Positions 11,697 to 22,372 of a DNA stretch of 64,000 nt are shown here, in pieces; the first letter of the stretch is position 1, and the number at the start of each line of letters is the position of its first letter. The notes under the pieces were generated by a model. It did no database searches and was not told the DNA's origin. It saw only the letters and a list, made by a program, of their open reading frames with translations. The DNA is taken from contig OY755190.1 in the NCBI GenBank assembly GCA_963576735.1, positions 427,695 to 491,694 on the forward strand. Reading direction: 5' to 3'. A program made the position numbers and the translations under genes. The stretch comes from Bedellia somnulentella (lineage: Eukaryota > Arthropoda > Insecta > Lepidoptera > Bedelliidae).

Positions 11697-11828
11697 GCAA
11701 GCACGAGCACTATTTCATCGACACGATAACGGTTAGAACGAGATGGCAGTATACGATACTAAGTAAGTGCGTAAGAGATGGCTGCTTTATCCCACGCGAT
11801 AACTAGTTTAAACGCGGCTCGTGCTTGC
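11697..11828. mobile_element. 132-bp MITE, 12-bp TIRs
   Basis: Ends are exact 12-bp inverted repeats (GCAAGCACGAGC / GCTCGTGCTTGC). The interior (CAGTATACGATACTAAGTA) recurs in a second worn copy at 62293-62424. It lies in the Bicdr intron between exons c and d. Confidence 0.75.
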
Positions 11829-11970
11829 CCTTCTGGACTTGATCAAGATACTGCAAAGCCTGATCAATAATGTAATGCCAGCAATTATGGATATGTAGAA
11901 AAAAATTAGAAAGTTAAATGAAAATGATGATGATAATAAAGGTAAGAAGGATGCGATGATGATATCTTAC

Positions 11971-12083
11971 CTGGCGGCTCCGCTAACTTCAGTCTGATCC
12001 GGAGTGCCGAGTCTCTCAGCCAACGTGTCATGAGATCGCTGGAGTCTCTCCAGCTCCTTCAGGGTGTTGTGGTATAGCACTTC
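11971..12083 (-). CDS. Bicdr: Bicdr exon d (internal, phase 0-2)
   Basis: Encodes residues 158-195 (EVLYHNTLKELERLQRSHD near the start), with the last codon split after AG. The acceptor is CGTTCCCAG and the donor is GTAAGA. The sequence continues the coiled coil and then runs into a less helical TPDQTEVSGAA segment, probably a hinge. The two bases left over require the next exon to begin with one base of a codon, as exon e does. Confidence 0.87.
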
Positions 12084-12546
12084 CTGGGAACGATAAATAT
12101 CGAGATATAATGAGGGTTAGAAGCAATACTATTAGGTATTGTTATTTTATTTCACGACAGAGGAAGTTGGAAAAATACATAAATGTATAACTAAAGATAA
12201 TGAGGGTTAGAAAGGGTACCAAAAATTGTTTTTATTTAAATTTAAATGATAATGGTAAAGCAGAGTAAGTTTGAAAAATCCAGAACACACACACTTTTCA
12301 TTGTATAAACTTATTGATTTATTAATCTTGACGTAACAGATTGTTTTTATCTTAGTTGACTCTCAATATGATCAATGTAATAATTTTAAAATTTCTTTAC
12401 TTAAGAAATGACATAAAGAAAAGAAAACATTCCATTAAATTTTAAACTAAAATGACATTGCATCATTGGTATATTTATTCATACTATTATGCTATGAAAC
12501 TCAGAAAACTGAAAAATGTGGTTCACTTATTTATATATTTAAGAAA

Positions 12547-12707
12547 CATAACATAAACGTTCACGCCGTTTATCCCCGAAGGGGTTGGCAGAGGTACCAA
12601 TACTTCTGAACTCACATGGCAGCGCCATCTAGTGTCCAGAGAAGGTACCCACGTTTTGCTTAGACAGTGTACTCACGTGATAAGGGGCAGGCCTATCGCC
12701 GTATATT
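12547..12707 (-). mobile_element. SINE-1 3' part, module type II
   Basis: Minus-orientation, 5'-truncated copy. Instead of the GGTGACAAAGTCACGTGA segment it carries GCGCCATCTAGTG and CAGAGAAGGTACC, the type II module also seen at 43862 and (reduced) 61990. Confidence 0.8.
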
Positions 12708-13160
12708 TAAGAAATCCTGAAAAATGCTTAATTTTACAACATGTTTGTCTGATTGAGATGAACAAGAATGTTTTTCCTTAAGTTCTTTTTAAGCATTGCG
12801 CAGTCACTATAATCTAACTTAACAATAAGCCTCTAGATTCACAAAGCATACTAATCAAGGCGTTACCTAAGCAAATCCAAGGCCTTCTTAACAAATATAA
12901 ATACAATATTACTTTTCAAAAATTTAGAGCGTACATCTTCCATTGAATAACGTAATTAGTTCTAAGCCTCGTATGAGTTAACGTTTTGACAAATTGACGT
13001 GAACAGAAATAATGATGTTTTGTTTGCCTGTTTGCATGTTTGTGATTGATGGTCTGATTGCTATATTTGAATTTAGTCATGAATGAAGTAAACTATATAC
13101 TATACGTCATGAATCAAGTATATAGTTGGGTCATCTTGATATTAAATAGGTTTTTCTTTT

Positions 13161-13394
13161 GCCGTGTAGTGCCGGGTTGAATGTCGCTACCCCTTTCTAC
13201 CAATGGGTGTCGTAAGAGGCGACTAAGGAGGCGATTTTTGGGCTATGCGGTTGGAGACCCATTACCAAAAATCTTTATTTTTACCATCTTTTCCCCACTC
13301 AACTTCCAAAAGTGGCTGAGGAATTTATAATTCCTTAGCTTTGGTTACCCCTTCTAGGGAAATATAGCCGTGAGTATATGTATGTATATGTATG
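13161..13394 (+). mobile_element. Family A, near full length
   Basis: Subtype with GTGCCGGGTTGAATGTCGC and a compound tail TATGTATGTATATGTATG. Confidence 0.87.
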
Positions 13395-13714
13395 TTTTTT
13401 TTAAAATTTAAGTTATGCATGTCATTTTGTTTCATTATTATCAAACCTTCTAATATTCATTTTCGTAACTGCTGACAGATTTGCACATAGATAGACCAGT
13501 AGTTTAGCGGATCTTTTGGGGAGGCTATTGACAACGTGGACACAGGTGGCATTTATTAACTGGAATATTGACAAAGATCGATTGTCAGGTATAAAATGGA
13601 TTGATCTTGGTTAACATATCCTATTACAGCTGTCAGACAAATTGTTGCTGAATCCCTTCAAAATAGGCCCCTCTATGGGTCTTACAAATGCGCAGTTAAA
13701 CCATCTATAATCTA

Positions 13715-13845
13715 ATTTAATGTTTTTTGACATGAATTCCTCATGTGGGGTTTATTACTCATAAATGAAAGATGTTATTAAATGAAAGAAAAATTTCGCC
13801 ACCAGTGTCGAAATTTTTCTTTCCTTTAATAACATCTTTTATTTA
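13715..13845. mobile_element. Foldback retroposon, internally deleted, with TSD
   Basis: Short copy of the foldback family: the outer arm, GAAAGAAAAATTTCG, a few bases, then GTGTCGAAATTTTTCTTTCC. The tRNA core is lost. Flanked by an exact 13-bp duplication CATCTATAATCTA at 13702-13714 and 13846-13858. Confidence 0.85.
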
Positions 13846-13858
13846 CATCTATAATCTA

Positions 13859-14649
13859 TTTTATATCTCTGTTCGTTGGCAATAACTGTTAACCTCCAAT
13901 AGGCATGATCTTTAAATAAACTGCTTTATCTATGACCATTTAATTTCTTATTGTCTTTTATTCCCCTTACGAATGTGTATCAAAAACGCTATACTAAGCA
14001 ATTCAAAATTCTTTGTATTATTCATCCTTTCATCACAAAAGCGTCCAAACACACAAGACGAACACTAGTGATGAAACGTCGTCAGAACGCACATTTATTA
14101 ACAAACCGATAAACATCTTTCACCTTGACACTGTCCATCAAGAATTACTTAGGCTAATGGTTCAAACATTAAATTATAAGGCAATTTGTTATATTCTTTC
14201 CTATATGTATGGCGCGTTTCGTCATGAACTCACGATTCATCATTCAAGGGTGATAAGTTCAATTCTAAATACGTCAGTGATTTATGGTTTATTTAGAGCT
14301 ACTTGTTTAAAACAAAAGATCTACTCTAAAACACTACATACTTTAGTGTTATTATTTGATAAAAAATTGTCTTTGTAATTCAAATCAAATAAAACATATA
14401 TTCAAATATTTAAAGCTGAGCGATTAGAACCGATACTTCGGATAAGCATTTTGCATCTAGAGTGGTTATAAAAACAACTTTACACGACAATGCACAATGC
14501 AATCTTTATCACGCTCTTTACCTATTACACGTCACTGTGAAAACCCCAAAGTCAACACTTATCATGAACAAAGAAATAAAAGTCTACCACAAAAATACAA
14601 AAAAACTCCCGTTTTGTTGAGTCGTGAACTCATCTTTTTCATCCCTAAA
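13859..14649. other. Intron, unexplained ORF stretch
   Basis: Holds an unusually long open frame for this AT content, 14013-14378 plus (121 codons). It has no recognised domain, no splice support and low-complexity codon use, and is regarded as chance. Confidence 0.35.
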
Positions 14650-14820
14650 GAGCTAATTCCATTACACTTTGTCGTTGCTGAATTCAGACGTCCTTCGAAG
14701 TTACTGCCGCAGACGCTTGTTATTCCACTACACAAATTTCAGTTTGAACGTTATTCCACTAGTCTGAATTCAGATTTTGTGGCTTTCAGACGTCTTCATT
14801 CAGACAAATGGTATAAGCTC
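14650..14820. mobile_element. 171-bp MITE, TTAA flank (piggyBac-like)
   Basis: Ends GAGCTAATTCC.../...TATAAGCTC are a worn inverted repeat, flanked by TAAA (14646-14649) and TTAA (14821-14824). The copy at 62460-62630 has the same length with intact TTAA on both sides. The interior carries mirrored GAATTCAGACG / CAGACGTCTTC motifs. The 112-codon ORF over it is a by-product. Confidence 0.8.
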
Positions 14821-14870
14821 TTAAACCAGAACTAGACAACCAAAGCTTAACAATGTCAAAGAATCCTTAC

Positions 14871-15044
14871 CTGTTCCTTAAGCTGTCGCTCCAATGCTGT
14901 TATCCTATCATTAGCCTCCTCCAGTTGTTGAGAAAGCCCTTCCTTATCATGCAGAGTGGTGGTGAGTCTTCGCTCCAGATCCGCTTTCTTGTCACTCACT
15001 AGAGCTAGTTCCGCTTTTAAGGACTCCAGGCTGCTTACGTGATC
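14871..15044 (-). CDS. Bicdr: Bicdr exon c (internal, phase 0-0)
   Basis: Encodes residues 100-157 (DHVSSLESLKAELALVSDK at the start, RITALERQLKEQ at the end), 58 whole codons. The acceptor is ATAACCACAG and the donor is GTAAGG. The H..SLESL.AE...LSD+K.+LE.RL..TL motif is one of the best conserved stretches of BICDR proteins and is the strongest single clue to the family. A 171-bp TTAA-flanked MITE ends 50 bp from the donor side of the exon (14650-14820). Confidence 0.9.
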
Positions 15045-15180
15045 CTGTGGTTATATTGTGTTTATCAGAGATGAGGTGAGTTTGAGGTTATGAATGTAGT
15101 ATTTGAGAAAAGATCCATACATGATTTGGTATAATTAGAGTAATAGAATTTGAAATATTAAAACAACTATCCCTTGTAAA

Positions 15181-15400
15181 GGGAAAACATCGTGAGGAAA
15201 CCCACATGGTTGAGTTGTACTTAGTCATGTGACAGTGTATTCGTACAAAACGGCGATAGGCCTGCCCCCTATCACGTGAGTACACTGTCCATGCAAAACG
15301 TGGGTACTCTGAACACTAGGTGACAAAGTCACGTGATGTTCAGAAGTATTAGTACCTCTGCCAACCCCTTCGGGGATATTCGGTGTGAACACTTATGTCT
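15181..15400 (+). mobile_element. SINE-1, 5'-truncated, with TSD
   Basis: Starts inside the body (GGGAAAACATCGTGAGG) and ends CGGGGATATTCGGTGTGAAC plus a short tail. A 14-bp duplication (CTATCCCTTGTAAA) at 15167-15180 and 15399-15412 overlaps the tail by two bases. It sits in the 0.66-kb intron between Bicdr exons b and c. Confidence 0.9.
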
Positions 15401-15708
15401 ATCCCTTGTAAATTGTACAATTAATATGCGAAATCTTTGAAATTAAAAAGTTGCTGCTTACATTTGGCATAATAAGAGGAACCGAATTTAAATGTTGTTA
15501 CAAGAACTGTTTTGAATCTGAACTTTTTTGCAAAATCTTTATTATTAATCTCTGATCCTACAGAATCAGTTTTCAATATAACTTTATTATTGTTTCCTGT
15601 TTTATCCTGACGAGCAAGAACTACTCATTATATACTTCATATCTCTGATATCTCTACTCTATGGCGTTGGAGAAACATAGGATTAGCTAAATAAGAATCA
15701 ATTTATAC

Positions 15709-15864
15709 CAGTAAACTGTTCTTCCTGAAGGAACATTGATCTTTAAGACCCTCGAGTTGAGCCAAGAGCTGAGCTTCAGCTGCAGAAGATTCTTTCAACT
15801 GAACCGTGAGTCTGGAGTTCTGTGCTGTCAGCTCTGCGATCAAACCGGTTTTCTCTTCTTCTCT
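15709..15864 (-). CDS. Bicdr: Bicdr exon b (internal, phase 0-0)
   Basis: Encodes residues 48-99 (REEEKTGLIAELTAQN near the start, KDQCSFRKNSLL at the end). The acceptor is TTGTTACAG; the donor is GTATAA, a weaker but acceptable site. It is 52 whole codons of heptad-rich sequence. The E..R/K..LI.EL..QN.RL pattern and the closing F..KN segment match the BICDR coiled coil that follows exon a. It is separated from exon c by only about 0.66 kb, the shortest intron of the set, in which a 5'-truncated SINE-1 copy has landed. Confidence 0.88.
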
Positions 15865-16329
15865 CTGTAACAAATAACATGATTTCAGTTGCTAATCAAG
15901 GTAATAATAGGGTAATATGAGAGACATGATCCGGTTCACTGTCTGAATGTAGAGATAGGAATGAGATATAAAGCAAATTCGGTGGATAAAATTGATATAT
16001 TTTTAAATCTAATAGAACTTCTTCTTCATACAACGCTAATATAAAAATACTTATTTAAAAGAATAATGAATTATATTACGCTTGAGTGGTTTGTTTTGAG
16101 CCGTAGTAAACTTTCAATAAAGTTATAGCCTGATCTTGTATGTTAAAAACTAAATTTTGAAACCATGATCTACACAACATCACAATGAAAATTCTTAAAG
16201 ACACCCACCAGATAAATAAAATGACGTAACGAAATGCACCAACCACTAGAAAAACATTTACCCTATTGGCCAATCCTAGTAAACACCCACTGTTACCACA
16301 TCAGCACATCCTAATAATTAGTTGCAAAC

Positions 16330-16480
16330 AAAGGACAGACAAGTAGCTGAGGGCTGCGGAAGTCCCCAATGCAGGCGGTAATCTGGCATCCTTCGGCGGA
16401 ACAGATTGCCTCACCGTCACACTGGCTGGCAGCCTTGGACTGGCAGAGTTAGATGGCCGTTTCTAGAAGCCTCTTGTTGA
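16330..16480. repeat. GC-richer block of unknown origin
   Basis: Marked GC rise over AT-rich intron (CTGAGGGCTGCGGAAGTCC, CTTCGGCGGAACAG, GGCTGGCAGCCTTGG). No long frame fits with splice sites. May be an old repeat or a conserved element. Confidence 0.35.
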
Positions 16481-18440
16481 TGGTTACTGTTTAGTGTAAT
16501 GGACTTTCGATGATAGATTACAAAATATTATAACGGCTTAGGTAGCCTCTGTTTCCGTTGATGTCATACGAGAAACGACCTTGAATAAGTAACGACTTTA
16601 TAAATTAGGAAGTAAAATATTTAAAGGGAGCGTATTGCTAGGGAGACTGGCCATTAGTGTAAAATTATAGCTCGATAATCTTATTTAAATAAATATTGTA
16701 TAAGTACTTTGGTAGCAAAAACTTTAAGAAACACCTCTTGCGCAAATTTTTGTTTTTGCTATTTTGATTAAAACTGACCAATGACAACAATTTTATTATC
16801 GAAATTCCCTGCGAGTCCTTGAGACTCTCACCTCACTCTGCATACACCGGACCACGCCTGGCACGCAAATAAACGCTGAATTAACATGACGGTATTATGA
16901 CGTCATTCCTACCATTTACTTAGAAAACACATTCTTTTATTAGGCACATAGTTTGCGCAGTGCCGTGTGACGTAAATGCTAATTGCGAATTTAAAACGGT
17001 AGATTTTTACTGGAATTCTCAGATTGGTTAACACAAGAAGTACCGAAGTTTAGGCTAGGAACATCTGCTGGTTTTATGTATAGATGATAATGAGGTTTTC
17101 GGTTTTTGCAATATTGACGGTATAAATCGGGTAGTTCTATTCTAAGTATAAACTGTTTGAATTTAGCTATCTGGCACTTTATTTTAGAATGTTTGTATGA
17201 TTCTTTTAATTTTGAAAGAGAAATCCACAAATAAATATATAATACAGTATATTACAATATAATATATAGTATAGTAGATTAATACATATAAAAATGAATA
17301 AAATTAAACGTAAGAAATTTAAGACAAACCACGTAACAAATTTTTAAAATAAGGCACCAAGACTTTATGAAATATGTAATTTTCCGTAAAGAATCGGTTT
17401 CAAATAACAATCCGAGATAATTAGTACAATCAAAACTAGAAGCTAGTAACATTTTTGCGTTGAATCGATTTCATAACCTGAAGGCCATATAAAACAGTAG
17501 CAACTCCAATGACCATTATTACTTGACCCTCAGAACTAATGCAACTATTATTGAAATGAAGACCAAGATAATTGGTGGTTGTGCTCTATACAAAATTGAT
17601 GATAACTTTTGTGTAACATAATTCAATCTGTAATTTCGTTTGTGTTGCATTATATCAAGTATTGTTTTTTTTATTATTAGGAACATTAGTAATACCCAGA
17701 AGAAACGTGTTGGTTTATAGCCTTCTCCAAAATATTTTAAATTAAATTTGATTTTATTTGTATGGTTTTGAGTTTTTTGTTGTTACATAATCGTATTAAA
17801 AAAATACTACATGTTTAAAAACATCTTCTAAGGCTGTTGAAGATACATTTTTAATGACAACAATTTTAAAACATATCTGGGAAATGTTGCTATACATCTA
17901 GTTCTCTTTATTCATTTTTTTTGTTTACATTTAATATATTTTTTTAAAATATAAAAAAAATGATTGCTTTTTTTCTTCAACTTTTTCTCCGCGACATGAA
18001 CATAGTGTACAAAATCTTACGCCACTGCACGGTTTTTCAACACTGTCTGCCATATTATCAACTTGATAGGCGTGATGATATGGCAATTTGCTGGGAGCTG
18101 CACTTAGGAAACTGATCTGATGACGCAATTATGGATTATTGAAAGAAGCAATTACAACCGGTAAGTTGAAAGTTGGCACCAAGACATGAAACGATGTGGA
18201 AAATCTAATCATAAGTAGCTATTTGTCGCTGATTTCGGAAATATGTATTTGGAATGAAATGAAACATTTATTCGACGATTATAGGTGTAAAGGTCTTCAG
18301 GTATTTACAAGTGCGCAATCCATAATCTGCCTTAAAAGGGCGTTCGAATATTTATCATTATAAATCATTATATAGAATTGATTAGCAACATCAAAATCTC
18401 GTTTACGAAATGAAGTAAAGAATTTAACAAAATATACATG
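16481..18440. other. Intron, no recognised element
   Basis: AT-rich. A moderately GC-rich patch at 16800-16890 and ORFs at 16991-17230 and 17931-18128 show no recognised features. Confidence 0.4.
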
Positions 18441-18454
18441 TTCACGCTGTTTAT

Positions 18455-18780
18455 TTTTAACCGACTTCAAAAAAAGGAGTATTCTCAATTCGACCAGTAT
18501 ATTTTTTTTTTTTTTTTATGTTTGTTCGCCGATTACTTCGCCATTTATGAACCGATTTTGATTATTATTTTTTTATTCGAAAGAAGATACTCCCGGATTG
18601 GTACCATGATGAGGATATCAGGGTCTGATGATGGGATCCTGGAGAAATCGAGGGGAACCCTCAAATTTTATAGGCAAATGTACCGCGTTTTACATATTAT
18701 CTGAACTTATATTGGCATTTGCTTCTGAAAATCATATTGTTATGCTGCTGAGCTGATGATAGATGGTGTGGATCCTCAAT
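18455..18780. mobile_element. Dispersed element with ACCGACTTC end
   Basis: Begins TTTAACCGACTTCAAAAAAA and contains GGTCTGATGATGGGATCCTGG and AAATCGAGGGGAA. A second piece of the same body lies at 18880-18975 (GGATCTGATGATGGCATCCC). The start resembles the end of the long-TIR element at 19362. Class uncertain. Confidence 0.45.
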
Positions 18781-18879
18781 CACTAGGTATTATAAAACAG
18801 TTCTTTCCACATTCTATATAGATTTATACTCCTCTTCGTAGCTTTTATGAAGAGAAGTACAGGTTCACTAAACATTTCT

Positions 18880-18975
18880 TTTGTTATGTTATTGTTACCG
18901 AGAAAGTACCATGAGACCAGGATCTGATGATGGCATCCCAGGAAATCGAGGGGACTGTCGAAACTCACAATTATG
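18880..18975. mobile_element. Fragment of the 18455-type element
   Basis: Shares the TACCATGAG, TCTGATGATGG and AATCGAGGGGA blocks with 18600-18660. It abuts the SINE-1 fragment that follows. Confidence 0.45.
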
Positions 18976-19140
18976 TGACAGTGTATTTGTTCAAAACGCA
19001 GATAGGCCTGCCCTGTATAACGTGAGAACACTGCCTAATAAATCGTGGGTACTCTGAACAACAGGTGACAATGTCACGTGATATTCAGAAGTATTACTAC
19101 CTCTGCTAAACCCTTCAGGGATATTCGGCGTGAGCGTTTG
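18976..19140 (+). mobile_element. SINE-1 3' part
   Basis: 5'-truncated copy from TATGTGACAGTGTATTTG to TTCGGCGTGAGCG, with several substitutions. The minus-strand ORF over it is a by-product. Confidence 0.75.
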
Positions 19141-19361
19141 AGTCTTTCTTGAGATGTAGAATTGAAGACCATCGCCTTTCGAAGGATTTTAAGAACAATG
19201 TAAGGTTACATATGGTTGAGCCTATTTAATATCGTACTATAATAGAAATACCGGAAATACGAAGAATAATACAGTAGCTGTCGCTTCCTCATCCGAGAGA
19301 CATCTTTGCCAGGTCTACCCATCTCTAAAACTCGTAACATAAAATATTTTTTAACAAAAAG

Positions 19362-19920
19362 AAAACCGACTTAATAGAAAAACAACCGAAAATAAACAAT
19401 CTAGTACTAAAAAGTACGAAATAAGTTTTTTAATTGAATATGAGTATTGTGATTAATACCTTAGCAATTTTTTTATTCCACACGCGTCAGTTCAACCTAC
19501 CTAGATATTACAATTCTCTTAAATTAATTTTTGAGTCGGTGCCAGACAAACAAAAGTAAATTCACCCTGCTATCTATCTCTGATTATTACAATCTAAACA
19601 ATATATATCTATCGCCTAACGTTTTAAATGATAATACGTACAAAAATCAATTTACCCTACAACTACAAGGTACCCTACATTTTACATGTATATGAAGTGC
19701 GAAATACACACTTCTTATTATCAATTATCATCGAGGCTGGCACCGGCTCACAAATTAATTTAAGAGAATTTTAAGATTTAGGTAGGTTGAACTGACGCGT
19801 GTGGAATAAAGAAATTGCTAAGGTATTAATCACAATACTCATATTCAATTAAAAAACTTATTTCGTACTTTTTAGTACTAGATTGTTTATTTTCGGTTGT
19901 TTTTCTATGAAGTCGGTTTT
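19362..19920. mobile_element. Long-TIR element (184-bp arms)
   Basis: Left arm 19362-19545 and right arm 19737-19920 are near-identical reverse complements beginning AAAACCGACTT. The arms include GAATATGAGTATTGTGATTA and ACACGCGTCAGTTC. The 190-bp centre has no coding capacity. No clear target duplication was seen. Non-autonomous foldback DNA transposon is the likeliest class. Confidence 0.75.
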
Positions 19921-20089
19921 TTACAATAACAGTCAGTAATTTCAGATGTTTATAAATACTCAAGTTCCATCGACAATACAAATTTTCAGCGGCAACTTTA
20001 CCCATAAGGAGTCGAGAATATTTATAAAAATCTACATAGGTGAAGACTACTGCAGCAGACAGACTATACATATAGAAGATGATGAAGAA

Positions 20090-20400
20090 AGATGACTGTG
20101 GCCGAGTGGATAGATGACTAGCTACTCGGTCCGGACATTGCGGGTTCGATCCCCGCTGAGAGCAACATTTATATGATGAGCATAAATATACATATATCGT
20201 TGAGTAACGCCCGATTTCTGAGTTGAGTATTCCAGCTGAGAACAACTTAAGTATCGTTCTGTCTCATTCAGTTGTTAAGATTTCAATGCGACAGAACGAT
20301 ACTTAACTTGGTCTCAGCTGGAATACTCAATTCAGAAATCGGGCGTTAGTATCCCATGATACAAGTCTTACTTAGTTTGGGGCTAATGGTTTGGGGTTTC
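20090..20400 (+). mobile_element. SINE-2 (tRNA-derived), split by a MITE
   Basis: Head has an A-box-like TGGCCGAGTGG and a B-box-like GGGTTCGATCC, followed by GCTGAGAGCAACATTTATA. The body resumes after the nested MITE as GTATCCCATGATACAAG then TTAGTTTGGGGCTAA. An uninterrupted copy is at 35670-35880. Confidence 0.8.
20207..20346. mobile_element. 140-bp palindromic MITE with TA duplication
   Basis: Ends ACGCCCGATTTC / AAATCGGGCGT with TA on both sides (20205-20206 and 20347-20348). Arms of nearly 60 bp pair almost throughout, leaving a small loop around TCATTCAGTTG. Inserted in SINE-2. A second copy of exactly the same length is at 56478-56617. Confidence 0.9.
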
Positions 20401-20881
20401 TTATTCCCACATTAGTAATATTTATTAAGTCTTCAACTCTATTTAGATGTATACCACCTAGATTATATTTTAGTAATCTTGCCATACTCCTATATAAGTT
20501 ACTAGGGCAACCCCTACACTACCCACTGTCTGATATAACAAAAAGTATTAGCAAAACTTTAAGACTCATGGTCACCAACGCGTCACAAACGAAGCCATAG
20601 ACAACCATTGTCTTAATCCTTAATACCGAATTATACTGAGATTAGCTGTACTGTACTGCATTAGAAGTTCGATCTGCACCGAAAAAATGGTTTTTATTAC
20701 GAAGGTGGTAAGGTTGATGTTAATCGTTCTACGGCAAATACTTAGTAATATAACACGTTTTGGTTCGCATGACTCTTGTTTAGAATTTGCTGATAAAAAT
20801 TGGATTACAGAAACGTGAGTTGGGGCTTTGCTGTTTAAATTATTTTTTACTGAGTACTGTAGCACTGAGTCCTTTTGTTAC

Positions 20882-20965
20882 TTCATATAAGCAGAACATT
20901 CCTTCCCATAGGGATAGGACGAAATTGTGATTTGCCTCTCTGAAAGATCCTGGCAAACCTCACGG
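20882..20965 (-). mobile_element. LINE-B 3' end, diverged
   Basis: Reverse-strand remnant with CCCATAGGGATAGGACG and GATCCTGGCAAACCTC, matching the VCQDR- and SAYP-encoding stretch. Confidence 0.5.
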
Positions 20966-21036
20966 AAAATACATTAAAGTTCATTAAGTCTTATTGCTGC
21001 TCTCTGATATTTCGGTATTTATAAAATATGCATGTC

Positions 21037-21465
21037 AACCGTGATAGCTCAGCGGGTATTTATTTATTTATTTTTCTTCGGAAAACGTACAGCCTAATAT
21101 CTTAATAGCTAAAACAAAATATATAACTTAATGCCAATTACAAGTTTTCACATATTAGAACATTGTTATCGTGCAGACGATAAGGGTTCAAATCCCGGGT
21201 CGGGTCAACGCCATATGTGTGGTTAATTTATCATGGTTGTCAACGCTGAGGAAAAACATCACGAGGAAACCCACATGGGTGAGTTGAACTTAGTCATGTG
21301 ACAGTGTATTCGTACAAAACGGCGATAGGCTCACCCCCTATCACGTGAGTACACAGTCCAAGCAAAGCGTGTAAGGTACTTTGAACACCAGGTGACAATG
21401 TCTAAGTATTAGTACCTCTGCCAACCTCTTTGGGGATATACGGAGTGAACGCTTCAGTTTTTAAG
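21037..21465 (+). mobile_element. SINE-1, interrupted by a LINE tail
   Basis: Head ACCGTGATAGCTCAGCGGGTA is broken at about 21057 and resumes at 21162 with ACATTGTTATCGTGCAG and a B-box-like GGTTCAAATCC. The body continues to TATACGGAGTGAACG. The inserted 100 bases (21057-21161) read on the minus strand as a LINE-like 3' end with an AATA tail. Confidence 0.8.
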
Positions 21466-21474
21466 TTTAAGTGT

Positions 21475-21984
21475 TTGGTCCCCTCAATACATTAAGTACA
21501 AGCATATGATTGAAAGAATACAACATATTTTTGTACGACACTTAAATTTTAAAACTAAGAACTTCCATAAGTGTTACGAAATGAGTTGTAAATTTCATAA
21601 AATGTTAAGATTAGAGGATCGCCGTATTTTAACTGACCTAACCGTTCTACATGATATAATACATGGTCGTTTGGATAACCCAAACTTACTTGCACAGGTT
21701 GGACTTAACACGCCATCATATAGGACTCGCCATACCATAAATAGTTTGTTCTCCGTACCAATTTCCAGAACTAACTACTCACAGAACGCTCCTTTTAGTC
21801 GTATTTTATCCGAATATAATAAAAACTTCCATGATTTAGATCTATTTAATCAAAGTAGATGCGCATTCAGGAAAGCTGTAATGGACGTACTTTTTAATTC
21901 TTAATATACATATTATATTATGAGTATCATTTAATAACACATACATTCTTATATGCCTTTATGTATGTCACAGATTTTTATTTG

Positions 21985-22034
<50 letters not shown>

Positions 22035-22372
22035 ACACACACACACACAAACACACACACGCACACATATACACACACATGCACATACACACACCCCTGA
22101 GATATAGTGGATCAAAACAATTTTGCTTTAAATATTGTTGTTAATATCTATTTTATTTCCTGTTAAAATTTGTATTTATTTGTAAGAGTTATTTGCTATA
22201 AAAAAAACATGTGTTGAAAATCAAATGTAACGTAAAAACAAGATTATTGTTAGATATGCTTTCTGTACATCTGTGGACATCTGTCATTGGCCTTACTTGA
22301 TTTCTATTATTAACTATGTATTATTACTTATGTCGCTGTTGATGTTCCTAATAAAAATAAATAAATAAATTA
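21475..22372 (+). mobile_element. LINE 3' end (CR1/Jockey-like), 5'-truncated
   Basis: The open frame 21506-21904 (132 codons) reads as the post-RT C-terminus: RIQHIFVRHLNFKT, then LEDRRILTDLTVLHDII and a TRHTINSLFSVPISRTNYSQ segment. This order is typical of the end of such ORF2 proteins. The 3' UTR includes a (CA)n tract and ends CTAATAAAAATAAATAAATAA, a short AATA tail. Confidence 0.75.
21989..22095. repeat. (CA)n microsatellite
   Basis: Interrupted CA repeat inside the LINE 3' UTR. It generates the spurious His-Thr ORF at 21953-22144. Confidence 0.95.

Noticed and set aside
14013..14378. 121-residue ORF
   Set aside because: No domain, no splice support and no related sequence; AT-rich chance frame within a Bicdr intron.
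19826..20245. 139-residue minus-strand ORF
   Set aside because: It spans the arm of the long-TIR element and part of SINE-2, with no recognisable protein features.
21953..22144. His-Thr-rich small protein
   Set aside because: It is a translation of a (CA)n microsatellite in a LINE 3' UTR.
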